A stretch of DNA of 64,000 nt from Variovorax sp. PMC12. GTDB taxonomy: Bacteria; Pseudomonadota; Gammaproteobacteria; Burkholderiales; Burkholderiaceae_C. Shown here one piece after another: positions 1 through 6,896 of the stretch. Where the stretch lies: NCBI RefSeq assembly GCF_003019815.1, contig NZ_CP027774.1, forward strand, positions 186,001-250,000, read 5' to 3'. Numbering within the stretch: position 1 is the stretch's first letter; each line of letters opens with the position of its first letter. A program made the translations under genes and the position numbers. Below the pieces are notes generated by a model. It was not told the origin of the DNA. It was given only the letters and a program-made list of their open reading frames with translations, and made no database searches.

Positions 1-73
1 CGAAGAGTTCTGGCCGAGTTCTCCGGCGCCACCCTCGATCCAAATTCGATACGAGGACGTCGCAGCTGACGTT

Positions 74-86
74 TTGTACCATACAA
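74..86. promoter_or_regulatory. Palindrome upstream of XRE gene
   Basis: A perfect inverted repeat, TTGTA and TACAA around CCA, lies 40 bp upstream of the small XRE regulator at 126. Small XRE repressors commonly bind such dyads in their own promoters, so an autoregulatory operator is the natural reading. This is inference from position and symmetry only. Confidence 0.45.
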
Positions 87-105
87 GCGGGTGCATAAAG
101 AAGAC

Positions 106-128
106 CATGCGATGAGAGTCATCGCATG
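106..128. promoter_or_regulatory. Long palindrome spanning the XRE start codon
   Basis: A perfect inverted repeat with 10-bp arms, CATGCGATGA and TCATCGCATG around GAG, ends inside the ATG start codon at 126-128. It could be a repressor operator covering the translation start, or an mRNA hairpin that hides the start codon. Either would give tight self-control of the regulator. Confidence 0.5.
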
Positions 129-398
129 CGATCGACGCAGGATCCCGCACTGCTGAAGGCCTTTGCAGCCGAGCTCAAAGCTCGGCGAGCGGTGCGCGGC
201 TTCAATCAGGAGGAGCTTGGATTTGCGTCGGGACTCAATCGCACGTTCATCGCCAAACTGGAGACGGGCACCTCGAGTCCCTCGCTGACCAGCCTCGTCC
301 TACTGTGCAACGGGCTAGAAGCAGATCCCGCAGAGCTCATGCAATCCCTCATGAAACGCTACAAGAAGGAACTCCGAGCCAATTCGGCATCGGGATAG
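126..398 (+). CDS. XRE-family transcriptional regulator, small
   Basis: A 90-residue DNA-binding protein made almost entirely of one helix-turn-helix domain of the Cro/CI (XRE) type. Residues about 11-70 contain the typical pattern LKARRAVRGFNQEELGFASG, then LNRTFIAKLETGTSSPS as recognition helix and turn, and a closing helix. There is no second domain, so it is probably a simple repressor. The ATG at 126 sits at the end of a 23-bp palindrome, which suggests autoregulation. Nothing in its neighbourhood is co-transcribed with it. Stand-alone XRE proteins of this size occur in phage, toxin-antitoxin and accessory settings; the nearby IS and toxin remnants fit an accessory region. Its target is unknown. 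Confidence 0.8.
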   Translation: MRSTQDPALLKAFAAELKARRAVRGFNQEELGFASGLNRTFIAKLETGTSSPSLTSLVLLCNGLEADPAELMQSLMKRYKKELRANSASG

Positions 399-660
399 AT
401 CTTCGGAAAGCTGCGACTTTCGACAGGCGGAGTCGGATTCGCGCGCGCGGTCGCCGCCTGTTCGGCATGCCAAACTTCAGAAAGGACGGGAGGGGACGCA
501 CTGCACGGCGGAACCAAGGGGACGCCATCGACATGCCGCGCGCAATGGCACAGGAGGATGAGGTCCGCTTTTTTTCAGGCCGGGGCAAGCTGCCGAATCA
601 CCTCAGCCAGATGCACGGCCAGATTGAGAAGCGCGGGTTGGCTACCAGCGCCATCGGCCC

Positions 661-855
661 TCACGTCATCTGGCTGAGCGCCTTTTCGATCTTCCTGTCG
701 GTCTTGTACTGCCCCAGCCCGTACACCGCCCAGATGGTTGCCGGCAACCAGCCGATGATCGTGAGCTGGAGAACGAGACAGATCACTCCGGCAATCGGCC
801 TGCCGATGGTGAAGAACGTCAGCCAGGGCAGAATCAAAGCAATCAGCAAGCGCAC
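661..855 (-). CDS. YqaE/Pmp3-family small membrane protein
   Basis: A very hydrophobic protein of about 64 residues with two predicted membrane helices. The stretch ILPWLTFFTIGRPIAGVICL followed by LQLTIIGWLPATIWAVY matches the Pmp3/YqaE family, a group of tiny membrane proteins linked to membrane potential and stress in yeast and bacteria. The C-terminal tail is charged (YKTDRKIEKAL). I chose the GTG start at 855 because GGAGAG lies just upstream at the right spacing; an alternative TTG start at 888 would add 11 residues and has no such signal. It stands alone, with regulators on both sides. The family assignment is firm; its physiological role here is not known. Confidence 0.75.
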   Translation of the reverse strand: MRLLIALILPWLTFFTIGRPIAGVICLVLQLTIIGWLPATIWAVYGLGQYKTDRKIEKALSQMT

Positions 856-1047
856 TTTTCTCTCCAAGATCGTCGGGCGGTCATTCAACCCGCTGGAACA
901 AGTCCGCCTCTGTCAGTTGACGCCAATTATCCTCCCCATAAATTTTGAGCAGCGATGAACCTGCTTATCGAACCAGAGAGCAGCGGCGGAAGCACGATCT
1001 CACCACATTGATGAGAATCGATGTTGAGGTAGCGTCAACTTTTAGGG

Positions 1048-1719
1048 TCAATCGCGCAGCGTGAAGACCACCGAGAGGTACGACACCGGCCCCGAATGGA
1101 TCGCCTCGATCCCATGCAGCGCCGTCGCATCAAACAGCAGCGTGTCCCCTGCCCCGACCTCTACTGCCTTCGCTCCATAGCGGTAAGTCACCACCCCCGA
1201 CAGAAAGTGCAGGACTTTGAGCCCCGGATGCTGGAAGGTCACGTACGGTCCCGCCTCCGGCAAAAGCGTTACCAGGTAGGGCTCCACGAACAGGTTGCCC
1301 GACAGCGAATGCCCCAGCAGCTCGTACCGGTAGCCTTCCACCGCGCCGATGCGGTCGACCACCAGCCCCTGCCCTGCCCTCACATGGCAGAAGTCCGTGC
1401 GCCGCGCCTGGTCCCCGAAGAAGCGAGACACCGGCACATGCAGCCCCTGCGCAAGCCGCTCCAAGGTCTCCACCGAGGGCGAGACGAGCCCCCGTTCGAT
1501 CCGCGAAAGCATCGAGGCCGAGATATCCGACGCCAGCGCGAGCTGGCCCGCAGACCGTCCCGAGGCCATACGCAGCGCCCTTACCTGCGCACCGATGCGT
1601 GCAGCAGACAGGCTCCGCACAACAGATGCAAGCGGCCGAGACCGCCCGCGCGTCACCGAGACCGGCAAGCGCAGCGGTCGGGCCGTCGGCAAAGGAGATG
1701 CAAGCGTTCGATTGGTCAC
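1048..1719 (-). CDS. XRE-family regulator with C-terminal cupin domain
   Basis: A 223-residue regulator with two domains. Residues about 40-100 form an XRE helix-turn-helix (GAQVRALRMASGRSAGQLAL, then SMLSRIERGLVSPS). Residues about 145-220 form a cupin_2 sensor domain (LLPEAGPYVTFQHPG, FLSGVVTYRYG, VGAGDTLLFDATALHGIEAI). This architecture is found in proteins such as PuuR, which regulate amine, amino-acid or sugar genes in response to a small ligand held in the cupin barrel. The predicted start is a GTG with no obvious ribosome-binding site; the true start could lie further inside, because the first 35 residues are basic and poorly conserved-looking. It is transcribed divergently from the next XRE gene. 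Confidence 0.8.
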   Translation of the reverse strand: MTNRTLASPLPTARPLRLPVSVTRGRSRPLASVVRSLSAARIGAQVRALRMASGRSAGQLALASDISASMLSRIERGLVSPSVETLERLAQGLHVPVSRFFGDQARRTDFCHVRAGQGLVVDRIGAVEGYRYELLGHSLSGNLFVEPYLVTLLPEAGPYVTFQHPGLKVLHFLSGVVTYRYGAKAVEVGAGDTLLFDATALHGIEAIHSGPVSYLSVVFTLRD

Positions 1720-1754
1720 GAGTAGCAGCCTGGCGCGATCCGATATGCATCGAT

Positions 1755-1771
1755 TCTACGATAAACGTAGA
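1755..1771. promoter_or_regulatory. Operator-like palindrome between divergent XRE genes
   Basis: TCTACG and CGTAGA are arranged as a perfect inverted repeat around ATAAA in the space between two divergent XRE regulators. A further half-site, ATCGTAGG, follows about 30 bp downstream. The placement suits a shared operator bound by one or both regulators. Inference from symmetry and position. Confidence 0.5.
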
Positions 1772-1804
1772 GACTTTGGCGACCGGCATTACGAGTATCG
1801 TAGG

Positions 1805-2137
1805 GTGAAAAACAGCCCCTCTCCATCTCGTTCGGTCTTCGGCGCTCGGTTGCGACTTGCCAGACTGGCGGCCGGGCTGCCGCAAGACAAACTCGGCGTC
1901 AAGGCAGGACTGGACGAAGGAACCGCAAGCGCTCGCATCTCTCGGTACGAGAGCGGAATACACGAGCCCAACGTTGCATTTGCGAATCGCCTTGCAGAGG
2001 AGCTTCGTGTCCCACTTGCTTATTTCTATTCAGCCGATGACGACCTGGCCAAGCTGATCCTTTGGTTCGGTCAGTTGGATATGAAGCAGCGAAAGCTACT
2101 CCTCGAATACGCCAGCCGGCTCAAGGCTACCGATTGA
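1805..2137 (+). CDS. XRE-family transcriptional regulator
   Basis: A DNA-binding protein of about 110 residues with one XRE helix-turn-helix: FGARLRLARLAAGLPQDKLG, then SARISRYESGIHEPN and LAEELRVPLAYFYSADDDLA. The C-terminal 25 residues form one extra helix. The GTG at 1805 gives a family-like N-terminus (MKNSPSPSRSVFGARLRLAR) and leaves the palindrome at 1755-1771 outside the gene; the ATG at 1745 is the alternative and would place that palindrome inside the coding region. It is divergent from the XRE-cupin gene. No target is evident; the mobile elements begin about 100 bp downstream. Confidence 0.75.
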   Translation: MKNSPSPSRSVFGARLRLARLAAGLPQDKLGVKAGLDEGTASARISRYESGIHEPNVAFANRLAEELRVPLAYFYSADDDLAKLILWFGQLDMKQRKLLLEYASRLKATD

Positions 2138-2286
2138 GTGCTGATTGGGAGAAAGCTCTTTGGTCTGAACCACCGGCTCTAACTGTTACTGATCCGGCGT
2201 CTGGGTCTCTAACCAGGAAAAGGTCAAGTCATCGAGTGAATCGCCCCGGGTTTCGCGGAGGCTCAACACTCTGAGAGGATTGAGCC

Positions 2287-2610
2287 ATGAGCAAGTCGAA
2301 CAAGTTCTCACCCGAGGTGCGTGAGCGCGCAGTGAGGATGGTGCAGGAGCACCGTGGGGAGTACCCGTCGCTGTGGGCGGCCATCGAGTCCATCGCGCCG
2401 AAGATTGGATGTGTGCCGCAAACCTTGAACGAATCGGTCAAGCGTGCCGAAGTTGACACTGGCGTGCGCGAAGGCATCACGACCAGTGAGGCCCAGCGGA
2501 TGAAGGAAGTGGAGCGCGAGGTCAAGGAGCTGCGCCGGGCCAACGAGATATTGAAGCTGGCCAGCGCGTTTTTCGCCCAGGCGGAGCTCGACCGCCGGCT
2601 CAAGTCCTGA
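2287..2610 (+). CDS. IS3-family transposase OrfA
   Basis: A 107-residue protein typical of the first open reading frame of IS3-family elements. The N-terminal half is a helix-turn-helix that binds the IS ends (FSPEVRERAVRMVQEHRGEY, then PKIGCVPQTLNESVKR). The C-terminal half is a leucine-zipper-like coiled coil (EVEREVKELRRANEILKLA) used for dimerisation. Full transposase normally comes from programmed -1 frameshifting into orfB near the end of orfA; here orfB is cut off, so OrfA is left without a catalytic partner from this copy. Confidence 0.9.
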   Translation: MSKSNKFSPEVRERAVRMVQEHRGEYPSLWAAIESIAPKIGCVPQTLNESVKRAEVDTGVREGITTSEAQRMKEVEREVKELRRANEILKLASAFFAQAELDRRLKS

Positions 2611-2823
2611 AGGGCTTCATCGACAAGCATCGCGATGCCTTCTGGGTCGAGCCGCTCTGCAAAGTCTTGCAGGTCGCCCCGTCGGCATATCGAAGGCATG
2701 CGGCGCTCCTGCGCGAGCCCCACAAGCGCTGCACCCGGGCTCATCGCGATGAGATGTTGATGCCACAGATTGAACGTGTCTGGCAGGCCAACATGCAGGT
2801 CTACGGCGCCGACAAGGTGTGGC
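2604..2823 (+). pseudogene. IS3-family transposase OrfB, N-terminal fragment
   Basis: In the -1 frame relative to orfA, the sequence encodes about 73 residues beginning LKGFIDKHRDAFWVEPLCKV and ending MQVYGADKVW, which match the start of IS3 OrfB integrases just before the DDE catalytic domain. The reading frame is interrupted after KVW by the left end of the IS21-family element at 2824. All catalytic residues are missing, and the remainder is not seen after the IS21 right end. Confidence 0.8.
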
Positions 2824-2885
2824 TGTTGATTTCCATCCAGAACTGACCCACTAAGCCCGGCGATTTCCATCCAAAACTGACCCAC
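2824..2885 (+). repeat. IS21 left-end multiple terminal repeats
   Basis: Two near-identical direct repeats, TTTCCATCCAGAACTGACCC and TTTCCATCCAAAACTGACCC, lie 33 bp apart at the left end (within 2829-2852 and 2862-2885). They are the expected IstA binding sites. Confidence 0.75.
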
Positions 2886-2928
2886 GTAGGAACCCTAACC
2901 TGCTGCTTTTAGCGGCAGGAGCACAGGA

Positions 2929-4483
2929 GTGATTGACGTGGCGACACTGAGTGTCATCAGACGTTGGGCATTGCGTGAGCAACTGTCCATCCGGGAGATA
3001 GCTCGACGCACGGGCCTGTCTCGCAACACCATCCGCAAGTACCTGCGCGACGGCGAAGCGACGCCCAGCTATGCGAAGCGGGTCAGCCCGAGCAAGCTCG
3101 ACGCGTATGCCGAGAAGCTCGGCGCGTGGCTCAAGAGCGAGGCATCCAGGCCGCGCAAGCAGCGGCGCACCCTCAAGCAGATGCACGCCGACCTGGTCGC
3201 GCTCGGCTACCAAGCGCGTGGCCGCCTTCGCACGGGCGTGGCATGCGCGCCGTCACGAGGCTCAGCAGACCACCGGGCGAGGCACCTTCGTACCCTTGGT
3301 CTTCGGCCCGGGCGAGGCGTTCCAATTCGACTGGAGCGAGGACTGGGCGGTCATCGGCGGGGAGCGCACTAAGCTGCAGGTCGCGCACTTCAAGCTCAGC
3401 TACAGCCGTGCCTTCTTCGTGCGGGCGTACCCGCTGCAGACCCACGAGATGCTGTTCGACGCGCACAACCGCGCCTTCGAGGTGTTGGGCGGCGTGCTGC
3501 GACGCGGCATCTACGACAACATGAAGACAGCCGTGGATCGCGTGCGCCGAGGCAAGGAGCGCGACGTCAACGCACGCTTCAGCGCCATGGTCAGCCACTA
3601 CCTGTTCGAGGCCGAGTTCTGCAACCCGGCTTCGGGCTGGGAGAAGGGTCAGGTGGAGAAGAACGTGCGCGATGCGCGTCACCGGTTGTGGCAGCCCGTG
3701 CCTGCGTTCGCGACGCTGCCGCTGCTCAACGACTGGCTCGAGCACCGCTGCAAGGCGCTGTGGAGCGAGATCGCCCACGGCAAGCTGCCCGGCACCCTGG
3801 CCGACGTGTGGGCCCAGGAGCGACCGCTGCTGATGCCCGTGCCTCGTCCCTTCGACGGCTTCGTCGAGCACACCAAGCGCGTCTCACCGACCTGTCTGGT
3901 GCACTTCGAGCGCAACCGCTACAGCGTGCCCGCGTCGTATGCGAACCGCCCGGTGAGCCTGCGGGTCTATGCGGACCGCCTGGTCGTGGCGGCCGAGGGG
4001 CAGCTCCTGTGCGAGCACACGCGGATCATCGACCGCCGCCACGACACGGCCGGCCAGACCGTCTACGACTGGCGTCACTACCTCGCGGTGCTGCAGCGCA
4101 AGCCCGGGACGCTCAGGAACGGCGCACCCTTCAGTGAGCTGCCGCAAGGCTTCCGACGGTTGCAGACCGTCCTGCTCAAGCAACCGGGTGGCGACCGGGA
4201 GATGGTGGAGATCCTCGCACTCGTCCTTCACCACGACGAGCAGGCCGTGCTGACCGCGGTCGAGCTGGCCCTGGAAGCCGGCGTAGCGAGCAAGACGCAT
4301 GTGCTCAACGTGCTGCACCGGCTGCTCGATGGCAACCCGGTCGCACCCGCACCAGTCACCGCCCCTCAGGCGTTGCGCTTGGCGAACGAGCCCCAAGCCA
4401 ACGTGTTGCGCTATGACTCCCTCAGAGGACGCGTGACTGCAGTCGATCCGATCATCATCCAGGAGGTGCGCCATGCGCCATGA
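2929..4483 (+). pseudogene. istA: IS21-family transposase IstA, frameshifted
   Basis: IstA is the DDE transposase of IS21 elements. The first frame (GTG at 2929) encodes the N-terminal helix-turn-helix region with REIARRTGLSRNTIRKYLRD and runs correctly to HADLVALGY at 3210. From 3212 the homologous sequence continues in another frame as KRVAAFARAWHARRHEAQQ. Relatives read LGY-x-GSY-x-RVAAF here, so about 11 nucleotides appear lost. The catalytic part is intact in the second frame: D in FQFDWSED, D in IYDNMKTAV and E in ASGWEKGQVEKNV. A full-length protein would need the frame to be restored, so I call it a pseudogene; a sequencing error is the alternative. Confidence 0.8.
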
Positions 4484-5279
4484 CCCCGCCAGTGCAGCCA
4501 TCGTGATCATGCTGCGTGAACTCAAGATGCACGGCATGGCGCATGCCGTGGCCGAGCTTGCCGAGCAGGGCTCGCCGGCGTTCGAGGCCGCACAGCCAAT
4601 GCTCTCGCAGTTGCTCAAGGCCGAGACGGCCGAACGCGAGGTGCGCTCGGTGGCCTACCAGTTGAAGCTGGCACGCTTCCCGGCCTACCGCGACCTCACA
4701 GGCTTCGACTTCGCGCACAGCGAGGTCAACGAAGCCTTGGTGCGGCAGTTGCACCGATGCGAGTTCATGGAGGACGCCCAGAACGTGGTGCTCGTCGGTG
4801 GCCCGGGCACGGGCAAGACCCACATCGCCACGGCGCTGGGTGTGCAGGCCATCGAGCATCACCACCGGCATGTGAGGTTCTTCTCCACGGTCGAACTGGT
4901 CAACGCGCTCGAGGAGGAGAAGGCCAGCGGCAACCCGGGGCACATCGCGCATCGGCTGATGTACGCGGACATGGTGATCCTCGACGAGCTCGGCTACCTA
5001 CCGTTCAGCGCCTCGGGCGGGGCGCTGTTGTTCCATCTGCTCTCGAAGCTCTACGAGCGCACGAGCGTGGTGATCAGCACGAACCTGAGCTTCAGCGAGT
5101 GGGCCAGCGTGTTCGGCGATGCGAAGATGACGACGGCGCTACTGGACCGGCTCACGCATCATTGCCACATCCTGGAGACCGGCAACGACAGCTTCCGCTT
5201 CAAGCACAGCTCGGCTCAACCCGTTCAGGCAGACCAACCCAGAAAGAAGGAGAAGACCAAAAACTTATCCACACCGTGA
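4473..5279 (+). CDS. istB: IS21-family helper ATPase IstB
   Basis: A 268-residue AAA+ ATPase related to DnaC that assists the IstA transposase in choosing and remodelling target DNA. The Walker A motif is GGPGTGKTHIATALG at about residues 108-122, and the Walker B motif is MVILDELGYLPF at about 167-178. A sensor-like stretch TSVVISTNLSFSEW follows. The start at 4473 overlaps the end of istA and has a strong AGGAGG 7 bp upstream, as expected for translational coupling. The gene is full length and apparently intact, so it could still help other IS21 copies. Confidence 0.92.
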   Translation: MRHDPASAAIVIMLRELKMHGMAHAVAELAEQGSPAFEAAQPMLSQLLKAETAEREVRSVAYQLKLARFPAYRDLTGFDFAHSEVNEALVRQLHRCEFMEDAQNVVLVGGPGTGKTHIATALGVQAIEHHHRHVRFFSTVELVNALEEEKASGNPGHIAHRLMYADMVILDELGYLPFSASGGALLFHLLSKLYERTSVVISTNLSFSEWASVFGDAKMTTALLDRLTHHCHILETGNDSFRFKHSSAQPVQADQPRKKEKTKNLSTP

Positions 5280-5300
5280 GCCACAGGGCTCACAAAGAGG

Positions 5301-5352
5301 GTGGGTCAATATTGGATGGAAATGCCGGGTCAGGATTGCATGGAACTCAACA
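5301..5352 (-). repeat. IS21 right-end terminal repeats
   Basis: Two copies of the terminal repeat lie in inverted orientation to the left end: GGGTCAATATTGGATGGAAA and GGGTCAGGATTGCATGGAAC. The element ends at CA, position 5352, where the truncated toxin module begins. Confidence 0.7.
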
Positions 5353-6597
5353 GTCCATCGTCCTGAGGTCAGAGAACACTTGGCTATAGGCAGCCGCATT
5401 GGCCTGCCTCGGAACGTTGTAGAACGCATCGTCTCCAAAGCGCACGATGGCTGCACCGCCGCGCGTGGTCTGTACCAAACTCGCGCCTTCGGGCAATGCC
5501 GTCAAAATGTCCTGACGGATCGCGTTACCACTATAGACACGAACAGCGGCTAAGGCCTCTGCGCCTGGAATGGCACCATTCAACGCCCCACGAGGCGCCA
5601 TTCCAACAAACGCAACTTCATCAAGGAACCCTTGTGCGGCACGCGCTCCTGTCACTACGCCCGCGATCTCCAAGCCCGCCTGTGCTGAAGCACTCAGGAA
5701 GGCTGTTGGTCCAATGCCAATCTTGCTCTCCGAGTACGCCAAGACCGGATTGACGATATTGCCCTGCACCCACTGACCCACTGGCTGCATGGCTTGACCA
5801 AAGGCGCGCGCGCCCTCGCTCTTGAGTTCAGCGCCGAAGCGCTCCTTGAAACCTTCCTGTACAGCGACGGCCGCATCCACCGAGTCCAGCAGATACGGAA
5901 TTGACGCAACGCCGCCGGCCAATCGAACGCCATAGTTGTAGGCTCCCTTCAGCACCATTTCAGTCGCACCAACGGCACCAACCCAGACTGCTCGACCGAC
6001 GTTGCTCATCTGCTCGGCGTAGCTCATCGTTGGCTGGTCTGGTACTGGGCTTTGCGGGAACGAAAAGCCTCCACCAAGCGCACTTCCCCAATCAATCCCG
6101 CCATCATTTGGCTGCTGCCCATAAGGCGAAGGCAGATTTCCAGCGCTTGGCAGTTGAGCTACCCAGCTGTCGTATCCCTGCGGCGCAATCGCATCCGTCC
6201 GCGTGCCTTCTGCATTCCAGATGTAGTACGGCTGACCCAAATCATTGATACCGCCTGAGATCGGCCGCATCGGGCCATAGGTGCTCGTTGCACCTGCGCT
6301 TGCTAGACCCGCAGAGCGGGCCATCGCATCACCAGCGGCCATGCCGGCGTTGAGCATCGATGTGCCGAGAGAAACCTGTGGCAGTGGTGTCAAAGCAGGC
6401 CCGCCGCCGACTGGACTGTAATAGTCCTGCTCTGCGGACTGACCAGCCAGCGCCATCATCCTGTTTTCGTTATCGCTGCGCCAAGTGTCGTCGTAAGGAT
6501 TTGTCTGGCGGCCGCCAGCGCTGCGGCCTTGCCCGTTGGCCGCCGCCAGACTGTCCCCCAGCGCATTGCCAAACACATTTGGCGCGCCAAAGCTCAC
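5347..6597 (-). pseudogene. Orphan polymorphic-toxin C-terminal module, 3'-truncated by IS21
   Basis: Read leftwards, this frame starts with a GTG that overlaps the stop of the small membrane-protein gene by 4 bp. Its first about 165 residues repeat the pre-toxin region of the upstream Rhs/LysM protein: FGNALGDSLA against FGNVIGDSLA, NPYDDTWRSDNENRM against ESFDDTWRDESLARM, then LPSPY against LPSPY. After LPSPY the sequences are unrelated. The unique part contains hydrophobic and alanine-rich segments (VWVGAVGATEMVLKGAYNYG) followed by a mixed domain. The frame enters the IS21 end after RTMD and stops two codons later, so the toxin C-terminus and any immunity gene are lost. This is the layout of displaced orphan toxin modules. 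The toxic activity cannot be assigned. Confidence 0.65.
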
Positions 6598-6896
6598 AGG
6601 AACAATATTGCCGCCCAGCCCACTCCAAACATTGCGAAGAACGCGTATATAGAGCGGTAGAGAATAGGATTTTCAGCCAGCGAGACGGAAGAACCGTCTC
6701 TGACCTGAATTGGTTTCCGGTCGATATAACACTGCGCCAAGAACGAAAAATAAGCAATCGCCAAGCCGCCCTTGAATGTTCCCATCAGCTGAGGCATCTC
6801 AAAAAACCAAAGCCCCACCAGAGATAGTAGCGCGACTGTCGACGCGAGCAACCCGATTGCAAACACCGGGCGGCTAAGGACATGACCAAATTTCAT
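6594..6896 (-). CDS. Small membrane protein, candidate immunity protein
   Basis: A 100-residue protein with about three membrane helices: VFAIGLLASTVALLSLVGLW, then GLAIAYFSFLAQCYI, and SIYAFFAMFGVGWAAILFL near the C-terminus. I do not recognise a family. It starts inside the stop codon of the toxin-carrier gene (ATGA overlap) and its own stop overlaps the orphan module (GTGA), so all three are one transcript. A small gene directly behind a polymorphic toxin is usually its immunity protein, and membrane immunity proteins go with toxins that attack the inner membrane. GC content is visibly lower than in the metabolic part of the window. Function is inferred from position only. Confidence 0.55.
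   Translation of the reverse strand: MKFGHVLSRPVFAIGLLASTVALLSLVGLWFFEMPQLMGTFKGGLAIAYFSFLAQCYIDRKPIQVRDGSSVSLAENPILYRSIYAFFAMFGVGWAAILFL

Larger units (their letters stand above)
2237..2823 (+). mobile_element. IS3-family insertion sequence remnant
   Basis: The left end begins near TGAATCGCCCCGGGTTTCGC, which resembles the terminal inverted repeat of IS3-family elements. It carries a complete orfA (2287-2610) and the start of orfB in the -1 frame (2604-2823). The element then stops exactly where the IS21-family end begins. The rest of orfB and the right end are not found on the other side of the IS21 element, so this copy cannot move by itself. Left-end position is approximate to a few bases. 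Confidence 0.75.
2824..5352 (+). mobile_element. IS21-family insertion sequence, hybrid flanks
   Basis: A 2.5-kb element with istA and istB and imperfect terminal inverted repeats. The left end reads TGTTGATTTCCATCCAGAAC; the right end, read inwards, is TGTTGAGTTCCATGCAATCC. Both ends also have a second inner copy of the TTTCCATCCAA-type repeat, as is normal for IS21. The flanks differ: IS3 orfB on the left, a toxin gene on the right. I find no 4-8 bp target duplication. Together with the istA frameshift, this suggests the element is a recombination product of two copies and is now inactive alone. Confidence 0.85.

Noticed and set aside
305..958. Long plus-strand frame overlapping the XRE gene and the Pmp3 gene
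   Set aside because: Low-complexity Arg-rich start, no domain, and it overlaps two recognisable genes; a by-product of GC-rich sequence.
916..1039. GTTGACGC and GCGTCAAC inverted repeat, 124 bp apart, as a small mobile element
   Set aside because: Only 8-9 bp match, no flanking duplication and no internal gene; more likely chance or two promoter half-sites.
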